Numbered from the stretch's first letter, positions 11,176 through 25,079 are shown. The stretch: 64,000 bases of DNA from Viscum album (GCA_963277665.1 OY728130.1:1365414393-1365478392); one strand, 5' to 3'. Notes: generated by a model from the sequence alone, not told the origin. Numbers and translations are program-made.

Positions 11176-13667
11176 AGACAACCCATATTTTAATACACTT
11201 TATTTTATGATTTATTACATAAAGATACACTTAATAAAACCCCATAAGATCTTGATACCTGGTGTATTTGTAGAATTATATACATAACACAACAACTTGC
11301 AACATAAATACAACAACACTATTTAAAAACTCCATAACATGCGCTTATATTGCATGGATCTTCTAAAACTACATGGGGTAACCTAGGGATGTACATAAGA
11401 AAGGGGTGAGCTATAAATCCCAATAAAGGAATAATATAAGTATAACATAATGAAAGTAATACATGTGATTCAATAGGCATATCAAGGTAACATAAGAGGG
11501 GTGAGAATCATAATCTTGAACAATGAGGCATGATATAACATGATAACATCAAGGCAACAAAGGAATGTGACAACAACATAAAACATGACATCATAAACAG
11601 AAGTCAAGGATAACCACCAATACATCATAACACAACATGATTAGGATAATCTCTTGTGCACCATATATAGAATATTTTGAGATAAAAACATTACCCAATG
11701 CATTGGAGGACTATACAATTTTGGGCCCACCCATCACAGTCATATCATGTACGTGCATAAGTGTGTCACATAGATTATACAACATAAGGATGTATTTCAT
11801 AAATTTTAATCCCATAATAAAGGAGTTTGTGTAAAATAAATGGAATTTAGCAATAAATTAAGGATAGAAACATCTAGGTGAATACCCTTGAGTGGAAATA
11901 GGGATGAGTATTCATTATATAAATGTTTGGCATGGAAAATCATAGGATAATTTTGGAGGCATACTAGGGGTACATAAAGATTCATTGAAGGGTTAAATTT
12001 GAGTTAAATAAGTCTATAATAACTTTTAAATCATAAGGATAACAATATGGATGTGTAAAAACATTTCCCAAAAAGAATAATTGGAAAAAAAGGCATAAAA
12101 TAAAGAAGGTGGTAGAATAAAGGGGAGAAGGAGAGGATCTCTTACCTTGAGTGGGCACTTCTAAAATCTTGGGAAGAGAATTTTAAGAGATTGGGGGAAC
12201 TTTGGGAGATCTATAAAGAGTTAAGGGTAGAGTAAATTCATGATCCAAGGGTTTTGAGTGAAGTGGAATGGGAGGTTGGGTGATTTTATATAGCAAAATA
12301 GAGAAGAATTATTTATTAATTTCTGAACTTAGGTTTTGGACTCTATATGATAAATTAATCCAAAACACAAACTATCTCATGGGTTTTCCCATATTTTCTA
12401 GAAAATAGGATTATATTTCATTATTTTATGAGTATAAGATCTGAACACCTTAAAATAATACCCTTGATGATGTGGAAGTGAGTCATGTTTATAAAGAATT
12501 TATTTTAAAACATTAAAATATAATATAGGTTTTGGTGGATTCATTAAGGGTTTATAAAATTAATCAAATAACTTAAAAAACACACTATTTTAAATGGGAA
12601 ACATAAATTTTTTCATGCATAATCTTTATAGTATTTATTACATCATTTTTGGATTTTAATGATTTCATAATATATATTGTAACCCAAAAATTCGATCGTC
12701 ATAGAAAATTATGAAAAAATCACCATTGGATAATTTCAACATGAAGACTTAAAAAATAATATTTATTTTATCAAAATAAATATAAATAAGATAATTTACA
12801 TTTTTAAATAAAAAATACCCATTTATTGAATAATATTTTTTTTACTATAACAGTTTTCTAACCCTTATAAAAATTACATTTGACTTCATAAAATTATATT
12901 ATCATTTACATTTAATAAATATTATTTAATAATTATATTTTATTAAAATACCATTTATTTAAAAAAATATTTAATTCATCCAAAAAACTATGTTGATTTA
13001 AACTATATATTTCCCAAAAATAAAATTTGTGTTTCATCATATCAACATCTAATTTTTATCAAACTCATTATCTGATCATTTAAAATAAATAAAAAAGAAT
13101 AAATATAATCACTATTTTTATTGAAAATAAAATATAAAAATTCATTATATTAGAGTCTAGATACATATCCTTTTATTACACCAGCGAATTCCCTAAGGGT
13201 AAGGTGTACAATAATGAGATTTTCATGGGGTGGTTTGGAAAACATGGTTTGGGAAGTGATCTTGATGAGATTGAAATTCTCTAATAAGTAGTTTCATTCA
13301 TGATTTAGTTGTTCAATATCGTCTTGGGTTTGGTCAAGGAAAAATCCCAGTGATGTTATCTCCATCAAAAGCTTTGATAAATGGGATTCATAATGTACGA
13401 TCCTTCTGGATGAGGCCATTGCTTCCTTTTTCTGTGTCAATTGAACTTTATAATAACCCTTAATATATAATAATCATATGACCAATGTATAATGGATATA
13501 CTATAAATTATTATTATGATTAAAGGTCTTTTAAATCCAATAGTATATAACTTATAATGGTCCAAAATAACCAAAGTAATTCATGTGGTTTTTATAACTA
13601 CATTACTTAATAATGCATTTCTTCATTCAAAAAGGGAATTTCATTTATAAAAATTTTCACTATCACA
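11176..13667 (-). mobile_element. 3' LTR of the full chromovirus
   Basis: It begins on the minus strand with TGTGATAGTGAAAAT right after the polypurine tract. It ends near 11176, where the sequence matches the start of the other LTR at 18677 (ATAACCCATATTTT against ACAACCCATATTTT). It has TATA GCTATATAAAA (minus, 12294-12285), donor-like CAAG/GTAAGAG at 12146/12145 and acceptor-like CCCTAG/GTTACC at 11383/11382. The small frames inside have no family match. Confidence 0.85.
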
Positions 13668-13668
13668 T

Positions 13669-13680
13669 TATTCCCCCTTT
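13669..13680 (-). promoter_or_regulatory. Polypurine tract
   Basis: The minus strand reads AAAGGGGGAATA immediately before the 3' LTR start. This is the expected site of plus-strand DNA priming. Confidence 0.75.
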
Positions 13681-13715
13681 CAAAAATTTCACCATAAAAA
13701 TTTTCATTTCATACA

Positions 13716-15080
13716 TTAAAATGTATGAGAGTATTTTTTCTTCAATGCCTCTTCTAGTTCCCATTTCTCTCCCTCAAACTTAGGTTTTTGTCGCAACACT
13801 TTGGCCAGGTGAGTTTTATTGTTTCGTATAAGTTTTTCTCTATGATATAAGATCATCATCAACTGCTCCTCATATGAAATATAATTCTACAAAGGTCCCA
13901 CCTCTGGATTTAGTACATGTAAGTGGTTTGGTATGTACTTCTTCAATAGGGATACATGGAACACATCATGTACTTGAGATAGGTTAGGTGAGAGTGTAAA
14001 TCGATAGGTCATAACTTCAACGCGATCAAGGATATAAAACGGGCCAATGTATCTTGGACTAAGCTTTCCCTTATTCCCAAACCTCCTGAATTTATTCTAT
14101 GGAGATATATAAAGTAACACGTTATCTCTGACCTCAAACTCTAGGTATATTTGATGACTGTTTGCATAACTTTTTTTCCAAGTTTGTGTTAATTTCATAT
14201 GATGTTGAATGGTTTGAACCTTATCTATCATTTCTTGGATAAGATCAGTTCCCATCTGTTTACACTCCCCAACTTCATCCCAGCAAGTCTGAGTCCAAAA
14301 CCTATTCCCATACAAATCCCCATAAGGTTCCATTTGAATTATAGAAAGGAAACTATTGTTATATGAGAAATCCACTAGGGGAAGGTGTTGATACCAACAT
14401 CCTTAGAAATTCATTGAACAAGATCTCATCATATCCTCTATATTTTGAATGGTTCTTTAATATTGAACATCCATATGAGGGCGATAAGCAATGCTAAAGC
14501 TCAGTTCTGTATCCAATGATTACTGAAGGCTTCTCTAGAACCTTGAGGCAAACCTCAAATCTCAATCAGATATGATGGAGAGTGGAAATCCATGTGGTCT
14601 TAAAAATTTCATTATGAATATCTTGGTGAGTTGGTCAAGAGATAAATATTCCTTGATATTAATGAAATGTGTTGAATTTGTAGGGTGATCGATTACCACC
14701 CTAATAACATTATTTCCATTAGGTTTCCTATGGATTCCTATGATGAAATCCATTTTTATGTTTTTCCATTTCCATATTGGTATGGGAAATGGTTTCATAA
14801 TACCCTTATAATTATATCATTTATCCTTTTCTTATTGGAATACCAAGAATCGAGATGCAAAATTCAGAATCTTCTCTTCATGTTATCCCACTAGAAGTTT
14901 TGCGTCAAATATTTATACATATTAGTCTATGTGCATTATCCATAAGTTCCCTCTTAATTTCTAGTTTTTATGGGACAAATATTTGTGTTCCAAACCTTAT
15001 AACTCCATATTTAACAAAGATGAACTTTAGAATATTCTCTACCATTTTATGTACCACCTTATCATCTATATGAGTCTCTT
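13716..15080 (-). pseudogene. Integrase with C-terminal chromodomain, full chromovirus
   Basis: Remnant of the enzyme that inserts element DNA. From the N-terminal end: weak zinc-binding region (about 15050-14830), then WKWKNIKMDFIIG with the first catalytic Asp (about 14770), and SIISD with the second (about 14565). The third catalytic residue, the Glu of the DGQSE-type motif, is replaced by TAA in DVQY-stop-RTIQ (about 14455). The C-terminal part is well kept: FSYNNSF, LEFEVRDNVLL and the GPY/F module SPRYIGPFYILDRV. The chromodomain-like tail runs from ISYEEQLMMILYHREKL through EKWELEEALKKKYSHTF to a stop at 13716-13718. Only one stop (TAG, 14097-14099, for Trp) breaks the last 200 residues apart from one near 13890. 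The chromodomain supports assignment to chromoviruses. Confidence 0.88.
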
Positions 15081-16460
15081 TGATCCTCTTAAGAATGGAT
15101 GGATGAGAAGTTATTTGAGAAATTTAAGATGAATATCCTTTTATTATTCCCATGTTCATCAATTTCATGTCCAAGAAGATTGGATCCCTTATAATCCTCA
15201 ACATGGATAGAGTTACGAGATCCTTTCTACTCAGAGCATATGCCACTTTGTTTGATTTCCTAGGATGGAAATGGATTGAAAAATCATAATCCTTAATCAT
15301 CTATAACCAACATTGTTGGTTCATATTGAGTTCCTTTTGTGTGAATATATACTTGAGGCTTTTATGGTCTGTATATATGTCACAATTCTCCCCTTAGAGA
15401 TAATGTCTCCAAATATTCAATGAAAAGATCACTATAACCTATTCTAAATCATGTATTTGGTAGTTATTCTCATGGATATTTAATTCTTGTGTTTCATATT
15501 GCATGAGTACACAACCCAATCCCTTTCCTGATGCATCATTATAGATCACAAATCCCTCTCTTCTGGTGGGTAATGTGAGCATAAGTTCAGTGATTAGCCT
15601 CTTCATCAACTATTTAAATCTCTCTTTATATTCATCAGTCTATAAAAACTTGAAACCCTTTTAAGTTATCTTGGTTAGTGGGTTTGACAATCATGATAAG
15701 TTTCTCACAAATTGATGATAGTACTTAGTTAATTTAAGAAAATTATGGATTTAAATCATAGAGGTTGGTCTGAGTCATCCTTAAATTGACTCTATTTTTT
15801 AAGGATCCATAGATATCTCTTTGTTTGTGATAAAATTCCTTAGGAATGTTACTTTATCTATAAAGAACTCATATTTATTATAAATCACATATAAATTTTC
15901 CTTTTGAAAATTATTTAGTATGACATTCAAATGCTCCCCACGTTCCTCCTTTCTTTTAGAGTAGATAAGAATATCATCTATAAAAACTAAAAAAAATTGT
16001 CAAGGTAATCCCTAAAAACTCTATTCATAAAGTCCATGAATATTACTAAAGCATTAGTGTGCATAAATGGAATCACTATGAACTTTTTGTTCATGTACCT
16101 TATATGAAAATTAGTCATGGGGATATCCTCTTCATTCACCTTTACTGGGTAATATCCCAACCAAATATCCACCTTAGAGAAGTACCGGGATCCACATAGT
16201 TCATCGAATCAGTCATCAATATAGGGATGAGGATAATTTTTCTTTATAATGATTTTTTTGAACTCATGATAATCAATGGAAAGGTGCATTGACCCATCCA
16301 AATTCATGATGAAAAGTATTGGTGCAGCCCATAATGAAGCAATTGGGTGTATAAATTTTTTTTCCAGATTCTCCTGTAGTTTCTTATTCAGATCCTCAAG
16401 TTTGAAATGGCCATTTTGTATGGAGTCTTGGATATTGACTAAGATTTGGGTATAAGATCA
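15081..16460 (-). pseudogene. Reverse transcriptase-RNase H of the full chromovirus
   Basis: RT is seen from about 16450 leftward, with a GYYPVKVNEEDIPMTNF block, TNALVIFMDFMNRVFRDYLD and the catalytic box as [11 protein letters not shown] (about 15985-15955). A frameshift in a run of T lies just before the box. The connection domain includes SNPLTKIT. RNase H follows: FVIYNDASGKGLGCVLMQ (about 15560), YTDHKSLKYIFTQKEL (about 15370) and a late block KVAYALSRKDL in which the usual Asp of the ADALSR motif is Tyr. Many stops show it is inactive; residue order matches plant Ty3 pol throughout. Confidence 0.87.
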
Positions 16461-16499
16461 ATTAATAACTCAACCTCTCAGCTAAGAATAAGACTAGAA

Positions 16500-17080
16500 A
16501 ATTCTTTAGGAAACACCTTACTGTATTCCCTTATAATGGGCATGTCTCCAAGGATGATTTTTCCTTAGTCTCAATCATTTGAGAAAGATATTATTTTTCA
16601 TAGGACAATAATATACATGCTTGATATGATGATACCAAAGGATAATCATACTCCTCCTTGCACTTTTATAGAATTGGAGGATAATTCATGATACAAAGGG
16701 TGATTTCTTTCTCTCAATAATTTATATTGGCTCTATATAAGGAAATCCAATCCATATCCATAATTGTATAAAATTATGCTAAAGAGAGTATCATATGGTT
16801 TGCTGGGAAATTTATCCCAAATTGTTTTACAGGGGATGAGTTATATGCTTGGAATGCCACAATTGACCCATTTTTCATCTTCACCAATAACTCGACTTAA
16901 ATTTTTTGATGTGGTGTTTGAATAGTTATACTAAACTTAAATGATATTAAAGAATTCATAGAACCAAAATCAAATAGTATATTCTCTATCCTTGAATGAA
17001 TAACTAGCGCACATGTCACCACTTTGTTTTCAGGATCCACCTCAATAGTTGTGATGGTATAATCTCACCCTTTCTATCTA
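16500..17080 (-). pseudogene. Aspartic protease of the full chromovirus
   Basis: Remnant with the active-site region as LFDFGSMNSLIS (about 16985-16950), where the middle residue of Asp-Ser/Thr-Gly is Phe, and the downstream MDMDWIS block (about 16760). It lies between gag and RT. Broken by stops. Confidence 0.7.
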
Positions 17081-18151
17081 GGCCTTGGAGGTTGTTATCA
17101 TCATTTATCATCAACAACCCTTGAATTAGTGTATTGATTCATTTAGTGTCCTTGTTTCTTATAGTTGAAACATTATACAATAGGATGAGGTTTGACTGGA
17201 GAACTTATTTCTTCCATCATATCAGTGGGTTTCTCTTGTTAGAAATCACTACCAAGGTTCCCTTCCTCGTCACACTTAAAGAATTTACTTATCCCCTAAA
17301 ATAATTTTTTAGGATGCTTTTTCACACACTTTTGACAAGTGGGATGTTGGAATTTCTTTACCTCACGATACTTTTCTGTTACACCACTAGAATTAAAATC
17401 TATTCTCTAATTCTTATCTCTATACCCTTGAGACCTTTGAGATTCTCCATTTTGACTTTGAGGTCACATTAGAAAATTTCATCATAGATTTCAAAGTACT
17501 GAATGACTAATCCTTTTCATAGACTCGGTTTTGGCCACCAAATAATCAGTAAACATTACTTTCAGAGGTAATGAAAAAGTTATAGACATATCATTCAAGT
17601 CTTGTAAAGTTTGCCTCATGCTCCATGATGGATTCTTCTTCCTTTTACTTGAGTCTAAGTAAGTCCCTATCCATTTTCATTTCAATGGTATAAGGAAAAT
17701 ATTTATCAAAGAACATTTTCTAGAATTCTTTCCACTCCATCACTTCAATCTCCTCATCGGTCTTCATATTTCTGATCAATGTCCACCATTGATCAACTTC
17801 TACTTCCACATGATAAACAATCACCACAACCTTATATTTCACATATCATTTAAGGATAGAGAATATATTCTCAATGGAGTTGATCCATTGTTCCATAATT
17901 AAGGGATTGAAAGATCCACTAATATTTGGAGTCCACCGTCACATCAAGGTTTTAATTGAAAATTTATCTTTCTTAAGGGGATTTGGGAATTCCTTATGAT
18001 TCATGTTTCTATTAAAAACCTAATTCAATTGAGAAATTATTATCATGAAGTCTATGATTTTTATTCTCATCAGGTTGGGAATCTCATTTGGGAAGTCATC
18101 ACATTTCCCCTTACATTAGCCATTGACACAGTTTCTCCTATTTTCATCCAT
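17081..18151 (-). pseudogene. gag of the full chromovirus
   Basis: Starts at an ATG at 18151 (MDENRRNCVNG). The capsid core has LIMEQWINSIENIFS, DQWWTLIRNMK and VMEWKEF (about 17900-17720), matching the gag at 5660-5850 in order and spacing. The nucleocapsid region has CQKCVKKHPKK near 17330 and a second knuckle near 17165 in which Cys residues have become Tyr (CFNYKKQGH). Multiple stops. Confidence 0.82.
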
Positions 18152-18654
18152 TGATTAAAAAAAGGGGAAATTAGGGATACGAATTTTTAAACTACTAATG
18201 ACATAAATAGGAAACCTTTAAAATTAAATGGATAGCTCATAAATGACACATATTCCTTAACTAATGAATTTATAGGTTTCAATATAAGTTAACCATGTTT
18301 TAATTCTTAACATAAAATCTTATGGGTATTTGTGTCCCCTTAATAATAGTTCATAATGAGCTTGAAAATTTATCAAATAATATACCCCATGAGTTTCAAT
18401 CCAGGTGTGTAGTGAGGCCCATTTTCATGCACCGGGTGATGATCAAGTTCAACTCAATGTGTCCTTTTTAGGGTTATTATGCCGATGTAAAATTGTGCCA
18501 AAGCTACATCCACTTGTAGTATCCAGATGAAGATATATTTTCTTAGAAACCACTTATTGTATACTTTACCAAAATTTAGGGATATTTTCTTATGTTTTAG
18601 TCTTATCCCTAAGTATTTTACTAAGGTTTTAAAATCCTAATCCCAAAATAACTA

Positions 18655-18676
18655 GACTTTTATTAGATACTAACTA
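18655..18676 (-). promoter_or_regulatory. Primer-binding site, tRNA-iMet type, degraded
   Basis: The minus strand reads TTAGTATCTAATAAAAG between the LTR end at 18677 and the gag leader, a mutated form of TGGTATCAGAGC. Its position matches the site at 6548-6561. Confidence 0.65.
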
Positions 18677-18692
18677 AGATAACCCATATTTT
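18677..18692 (-). mobile_element. Stub of the 5' LTR left of the CACTA insertion
   Basis: Sixteen bases matching the first bases of the 3' LTR at 11176. The match stops exactly at the CACTA terminus and resumes at 27005. The last three bases (TTT, 18690-18692) are the target duplication. Confidence 0.85.
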
Positions 18693-18775
18693 CACTAATA
18701 GAATTTTGGTATATATCCACGAATTTATAGCCACGGTTTATAAAAAATGTGGATATATCCGACCTAAAGACACAA
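18693..18775 (+). repeat. Left terminal and subterminal repeats of the CACTA element
   Basis: Terminal CACTA followed by TATATCCACG, TATAGCCACGGTTTAT and its inverted partner ATGTGGATATATCC. These motifs recur at the other end in both orientations. Confidence 0.75.
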
Positions 18776-18784
18776 TGTCTATAG

Positions 18785-19296
18785 TTGTACCCAACCTGTT
18801 CTCACTTACTCCTCCCCATCTCCCTCCCTCCCTCGTGATTCTTACCTCCCTATAAACCATATTCTGTTTCCCTCCCTCATGATTCTTCCCATCAGTCTCC
18901 CGCTCCTCCTCTCTGCCTCCTCCAACTTATGGCCTCCTCCGAACCCCCCTTCATGCATCCACATACCTTCCTCCTCCTCCTCCTCACCTCACCCAGTCAC
19001 CAAATCTTCCTATGCCTTCCGGACTCCCCACCTCCCCCTTCCTGCATCTGCATCCACACATCGCCACCTCCTCTTTCCTGCATCTTTGTCTCTGCCTTTC
19101 CACCTCCCCGCCTCCCCACCTCCATCAATTCTCTGTGCCATTCTTGTCTAAATTTTTGGCTCCACCTCACAGATCATCCCTTTCTATCTCCATCACAGAT
19201 CCCCTCCCTTATGGATTTCACATCTCCTCCCTTATGGATCCCATAAACCATATCCACCTTCCTCTTGCAGATTCTTGTCCCAAAAAACTAATGTAA
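18785..19296 (+). repeat. Pyrimidine-rich tract near the CACTA left end
   Basis: About 500 bp strongly enriched in C and T on the plus strand (runs such as CTCCCTCCCTCCC, TCCTCCTCCTCC). Overlapping open frames in all three phases (18879-19296) result from the lack of purines and encode only Pro/Ser/His-rich low complexity. It could be transcribed leader sequence of the transposon. Confidence 0.65.
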
Positions 19297-22200
19297 GTTA
19301 TGTATTTCATTGTCATCTAATTTAATATCGATTTACAACTTCTATATTTTTGTGATTTTAAATCCATAATCTTATGCATTAAATATTATCTTTTTCGAAG
19401 ATGAAAAATGACCAAGATCCAGTTATCTAATCTCCATGCTTCGGTGACCTAATAATCATGTGCTTAGAGCGATGTTGGAAATCTATAATTCTTTTATGTT
19501 TAGTGTATTTCATTAAATTTTTTTTGAGTTGTTTGAATTTGCTACTATATTTTTGTATAATCATCTTCCTCCTCTTGATTCTTCGATTACTAGATTTTAA
19601 CATTTTTTTTCATTACTTCATAGGTTGTATTTTCTAATTTGTTTCCATCATAATAATAATTATCAAGAGTGGACAGTTTTAAAATAATAATTTGGAAGTG
19701 TTTTGAAATGTTTTAAAGGGTAAAACTAATTGAAATAGAAAGTGTATTATTATATAAGTGGTTTTAAATAAATAATATCTTTATGAATCCTGAGGGAATT
19801 TATTATTTTAAAAATGTGTTATTAGGTTTTTAATATGAGTTAAATTTTTTGAAATTACCTAAAGAAAATGAGGATTTTTAAACGAAGCATGTTGTTTTTA
19901 ATGGTTGAGTGTATTTCAAACAAGTGTTTCTAAAAAAAGATTTTTTATTCCTTATGTAATATAGTGTTTTTTAACAAGAAAGTGTGATTTTGGAAATTCA
20001 AAATTTTGGCATGTGTTTTTCTTTGATGAATGGGTGCTTTTGAAATTTTTACCCTGGCGTGCTAGGACTCATTAATTTGGTTTGGGAAACATGAATATAT
20101 TGGATTCATGTTTCTTGTTTATTGATTATGCTTCCTAGAAAGGTTCTTGGGACAAACTTTATGGTGAATCCCGTTATTGCTTGAGTGAGTTCCTTTTAGC
20201 ATTTGGCACTACCCAAGCTTTAAATAGAGTGGAAGATACTATTGTTCCATCACATCATATACTAGTGCATCTTGGAGAATTATTCAAGATGGTGTTTTTA
20301 GTGGAATTATCCTCAGACTATACATGTAAAGAATCCACTACATTATTGATTACTCTTTTAGGGAAGGAGAGTAGTGAAGTTCTATGGCGCTTGTTTCTTA
20401 GTTCTTTAGAGGAGGTATTTAGTTTAACCTTATATCTTTTATGTGATTTAGTATAGAACCCCAATAATTTTAAGCCCCTATGGTTTTTATATATTATCAT
20501 TTATTAGAGGTGGATACTCATTTCACCATTAATAGTTTCATTAGGATATGATGTGGGGTGAATTTTGGACATGGTTGTGATTTGGGTGATGAATTATATT
20601 GGGATTCTTATTCAAGGATCTTAAAATGGTTAAGGTTTTGAGGTTACCATTGTTTGGTGTATCCTTTTGGTTACCTTATGGATTGTTCTTATGTGAGCGG
20701 TTGTTATTTTGGGATTCTCATGCCTCATTGGTTTATGATGATCATTATTGTTCATTCATGGTTTGGACCATGGGATACAGTTTGTTTGATGGATAAGATG
20801 GGGATACATAGGGAACGTGCTAGGGTAACGAGGATGAGTAGTTGGTTTTTGATTAGACCGTGAGTTCTACCATGTTATAATTTTCTATTAGGATCACCAT
20901 GAGTATGTGTTCTATGAATTTGGAAGAAATTTACCCTCCATATTTTTTTTGAATCAAGGATTGAGCCATGTTATTCCATGATGAGTCATGTTCATGATTG
21001 GTGTGTTCCTCTTATTCATAGGGGATGTCTTGGATTAGTGACCTAGTCTAGTAACCTCTCAGATGTTTTTTGAGAAATTTATTACTTTATGTATTTGATA
21101 TGGTATTTCATGGTTTCCTATGGTTGGTGTAATCTTATCATTTACTTTGATGATCAGTGGAAATATGGTTGTTTTGGTGATGTTTTATATCATGGGTGTG
21201 TCTATCCTTTGTTTCACTATTTTAGATGAATTCTAAATGGTGGAAAGAAATATGTTAGGTATTGATATTCTTAAGTGATTCATGTCATATGGTTGTGATT
21301 TGGTTTATGTTTTAGGTGGTTAGATGATGCTTAATTATTCATTCCATGGATTTTGATGAATAATGTTAAGGGTGGTGTTCCTTTTTATAGGAGTTTATTT
21401 TTTCCCTAATGCCTATTTTGGATGAATTTAGGGTTCAAGTAAGTTATAATCAAGGGGTTTTGGTTTTCATAGATTTTTATAGGTCATCTCCTTGCTTGTT
21501 TTTTCTTACTCTCTTGAAGGTGACATGTTGGGAATTTTTACCTCTTGGATTGAGGAAGTTGTTTCCATTTAGTTTCTTTATATTACATTCCATGGGTAGA
21601 TTAAAAGTTTTAAAATGTTATTCTTTACAAAATATACCTATAGGTGATACCCATGAGGGATTTTAAATTGTTTTCAAATGATTTTTATGCTTGTTATGGA
21701 GCTATTTCATGCTAAGTGTTTGTGAAAATTTCTGAGTGGATCTTTCAAAGGAATTTAAGTATTTTAAAATGGTGTTAGACACCTATTAAGTTTTAAAAGG
21801 TGATTATTTGGGTGTTTTAAAGGATTGGTTTATAAAAATAAGGTTTATGTCCCTTGTTTTCAGTTATTTTAATACTTTTATGGTCTTTTCAGCTATTTAC
21901 GATGTTTTATGGAATTTTCCTGGGAAAATTTCATTTTCAAATGGTTTATAAAGAATTTATTATGTTTTAAATGGAATTAAATATGTGATATAATTTATTA
22001 GTGTAATTATTATATTGTAATACTTATTTGTATTATGATTATTTTTTATTATCCATTAATTAAAATTATTTCCAAGGGTATACTCTCCTAAAATTAAATT
22101 AGAGCCTCACCGCTAGTAGGGAAACTCTTGTGTATGAGGATACTCACATGAGGTTATGTAGCCCTTTGGCTCAGACCTATAGGTTTGGGTTGGGTCATTA

Positions 22201-23295
22201 TAATATGGTTTTAATGGCTTGAGGTACCTTTTTTATTAAAATTCTCTGGGTTATGGTTAAAAAGAGATTGGTTGTTTGGAACTGGTTAGTGGAGTTTCCA
22301 TGTGCTTGGATAGATCAAGTGTAAGGAATATTTTTGATATAATAGAGAATAACTAGGATATAATATTTAATATTGAAGCCTTTAGTATTTAGGGACCCAC
22401 TAGGGGGTGGTGAGATTGAATAAGTATGGTAAGCATGCATGAACATCTTACTTAGGAGGCCTTGAATGAGACGATCTTCAATGATTTATTTCCTAAAACA
22501 CCAAATCTAGATCTAGTTCAATTGTTTATGGAGATTTAGTAAGGGGAGATTGTGGTTATTACTTAAATTTCTCATTCCACATGGATTCTATATCTTTACT
22601 AAAACATATTTTGGAACAATTAAAATTATATTAAGATGTTCAAGATTTGACTTCGTCTAGAGATATGGAATCATGTTTGGTGCTATGACCTATAACATAT
22701 CTACAGGTTCTTCATAGGACCCTTAAATTTGAGAATCTTCTTGAGGAGGATATGATTTATGGTTTTCTTCGAGCTTATAGTGCGCTAATGACCAAATTTC
22801 CTAGTGTGTCAGTATGCACCTATTCTTGTAGTAAGAAGAAGAAGGATGAGGGGCATCAAAATCTAGAAATAAGAAGAGTATAGTAGGGATTATATTACTC
22901 TATCTATGGGATGAAATTTGATTAGTTTCTATAATTATTAATGGAAGGGATATTTTAGTACATCATGTACACGGACACCTAAGAAATTTCATTAGTGTGA
23001 CATGATTCAACATCTTCATCACTTTTTTAAGAAGACACATCCATCTTCTAGGAGAACATGTTAGGGTGTAGGAGGGTGTCCTCAACAACATACCTAGAAA
23101 TCATAGATATCATTGAACTGTGTAATTAAAAATATAGGGAATGGGAATATTTATATAATGGATGAGGTTCTAGTCACTAGAGGAGAGTGAAATTATATAG
23201 TTAGAAGGTCCTACTTGATGGTGGGTCTTGGAACTTAAATTGGACATTTCTCCACTTCTTGAATCATCATAAGTTTAACCAGATTCAATGCTTCC
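19297..23295. other. CACTA interior, unassigned
   Basis: About 4 kb with no recognised domain. The plus strand is T-rich, with only short frames (20181-20456, 20599-20796, 21409-21666) that match no family I know. A block at 22090-22280 (GTTATGTAGCCCTTTGG and neighbours) resembles the middle of Tekay/Del-type LTRs, so a decayed LTR may be present. I did not find transposase motifs. Confidence 0.4.
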
Positions 23296-23560
23296 TGTAG
23301 GAGGTGAGGGAGGGCTATGCAGTGTGGGACGGTGGAGGGGGTGCAGTGGGGGAGAGGGGTTGTACAGTTGGGGTGTGTGTAGGTGGGGGGGGGGGGATGT
23401 GCCGGGGAGGGGGGTGTGGGGGATGTGCAGTGGGGGGGTTGCAGGGGGTGAGGGGGGCGTACAGTGGGGTGTGTTTGTGTGCAGGGGGGTGGTGTCGGGG
23501 GGGGGGGCTGTTTTGGGGGGGATGGTGTAGGGGGGATGGGGTATTGGGTATATAGGGCTT
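23296..23560 (+). repeat. G-rich low-complexity array, first block
   Basis: About 265 bp dominated by G on the plus strand, with runs of 12 G (23385-23396) and 11 G (23487-23497) separated by TGTG, TGCAG and TGTAG. Shares GGTGCAGTGGGG-type words with the larger array at 25912-26778. Long open frames on both strands here are a composition effect. Confidence 0.8.
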
Positions 23561-25079
23561 ATAGAGGATTCCACTTCAATGCATCTTTATTTATGATATA
23601 CCAATGATTTCTAAACTTGTATTCTATTATTATATATAAGTTATTTATGATTAGGATTTATTCAATATCCACATGAATTATTATATATCATATATTTGTG
23701 ATTTAGATTTGTTCAAGATCCCCTTCCAAATGTGTTTTGTGTATACATTTTCTCACATATTCATTTTGTTATGATTTTCTTACATCTTAGCATATGCTTA
23801 TGCTTATGTCTAGTGCTTTAATATTCATACATTTGATATCTTCTCAAATTAGTCTTGTTTCCTTCTTCTACTATTATGGGATTCATTCTTGATTTGGATT
23901 TTAAACATATATAATTGAATTAGAAAATCATTTATCACTCCTTTGACCACATTGATTATAATTACAACAGATGGTCTTTGTGTTTTCAAAATGAAAGAGG
24001 CTAGACTTATCAGAACATCATTCTGAATATAAAAATCAATAAAAGGCATGATTCTCCCCTCTTTATTATTTTTTATTATGAAATGTATGAATTATTTTCA
24101 ATCCTTTTCCTGACTTGCAGCAATCGACGTGGGTTTACACAAGAGCATTAAGTTTCTACAGAAAAATGAAATAGGATAGAGATATAATTCTTCATAGGAA
24201 ATAGGTATGTTGTAGTTTAGTTTTTATTTTATTTTCTTTATCGCATCGATCACTTAGGAATTTTACTACTTTCTACAAATTGAGGGTAGTTATATTTTGC
24301 GAATGGGTCCATAAGGGCATTATAGGTGGCTAAATAGTTTTCTTTACATGGGAGGGAGATTATGGTAGTGGAGAGATTAATTTGTGTTTTTCATTTTTGT
24401 CTGTATTTATACTATGTTGATTACATTTTCTTTTCCTTTATCATGGACATACTATGTATAGATAAATCATGTCAGAATACTACTATTGAACCACCCTTTC
24501 CTTTTGGATTCACATGTTTAGTCCAATTTCAATTATCCTTTCTGAGGCCACTCATTGGCCACAATTTGATAGAGATTCAAAGAGTATGGGAGAAGTTTAT
24601 ATTCAAGATTTAGATATCTACTTCAGAATGAATGTTCTATAGATTTATTTTCACCACTCCAAGGAATAATCCCAGCCTCAAGCCCAAGGAAAGCCTTACC
24701 TTCTAAAATAGAAATAGTCCAATTCCCTCCCTCTCAAACAAACTCATACTTATACTCCATGTCTAAAAACAACCTTACATATCCCCCTAGGGTGTTATCA
24801 AAAACACACTTATGTATAAACAACAAACCCTTAGATATCATCCGCACCCTTATGTATGATAAATAAGACACTTACATATAAATATTATTACCCTTACATA
24901 TCCCACTCCTTGTGTATGTAAATCATATGGGAGGCCTCGATCGACTACCGAGTGGACTGCTAAGGGGTTCTCCCTCACTAGCCTCCTAGTCATAATCCCT
25001 CACATAGATATTACCAGCATCATCCTCTCTTGAAAATCCACATTTCCCTAAAGGTGGAAATTATGGAGTTTATTTTCAC
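23561..25079. other. CACTA interior between the two G-rich blocks, unassigned
   Basis: About 1.5 kb of AT-rich sequence. No reading frame matches a known family. The part 24640-25079 contains repeated CTTATGTAT/CTTACATAT words and could be the decayed LTR of the integrase-bearing gypsy fragment that follows on the minus strand. Confidence 0.35.

Noticed and set aside
11637..11834. Short frame in the LTR as a possible small gene
   Set aside because: The homologous LTRs do not keep it.
18879..19296. Three overlapping Ser/Pro/His-rich frames that might be a secreted protein
   Set aside because: All three phases are open because the tract is nearly purine-free; no conserved domain.
20181..21666. 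Plus-strand frames as a possible CACTA transposase
   Set aside because: No transposase motif and no continuity between frames; left unassigned.
23275..23574. Gly-rich and Pro-rich frames
   Set aside because: Same composition effect in the first G-rich block.
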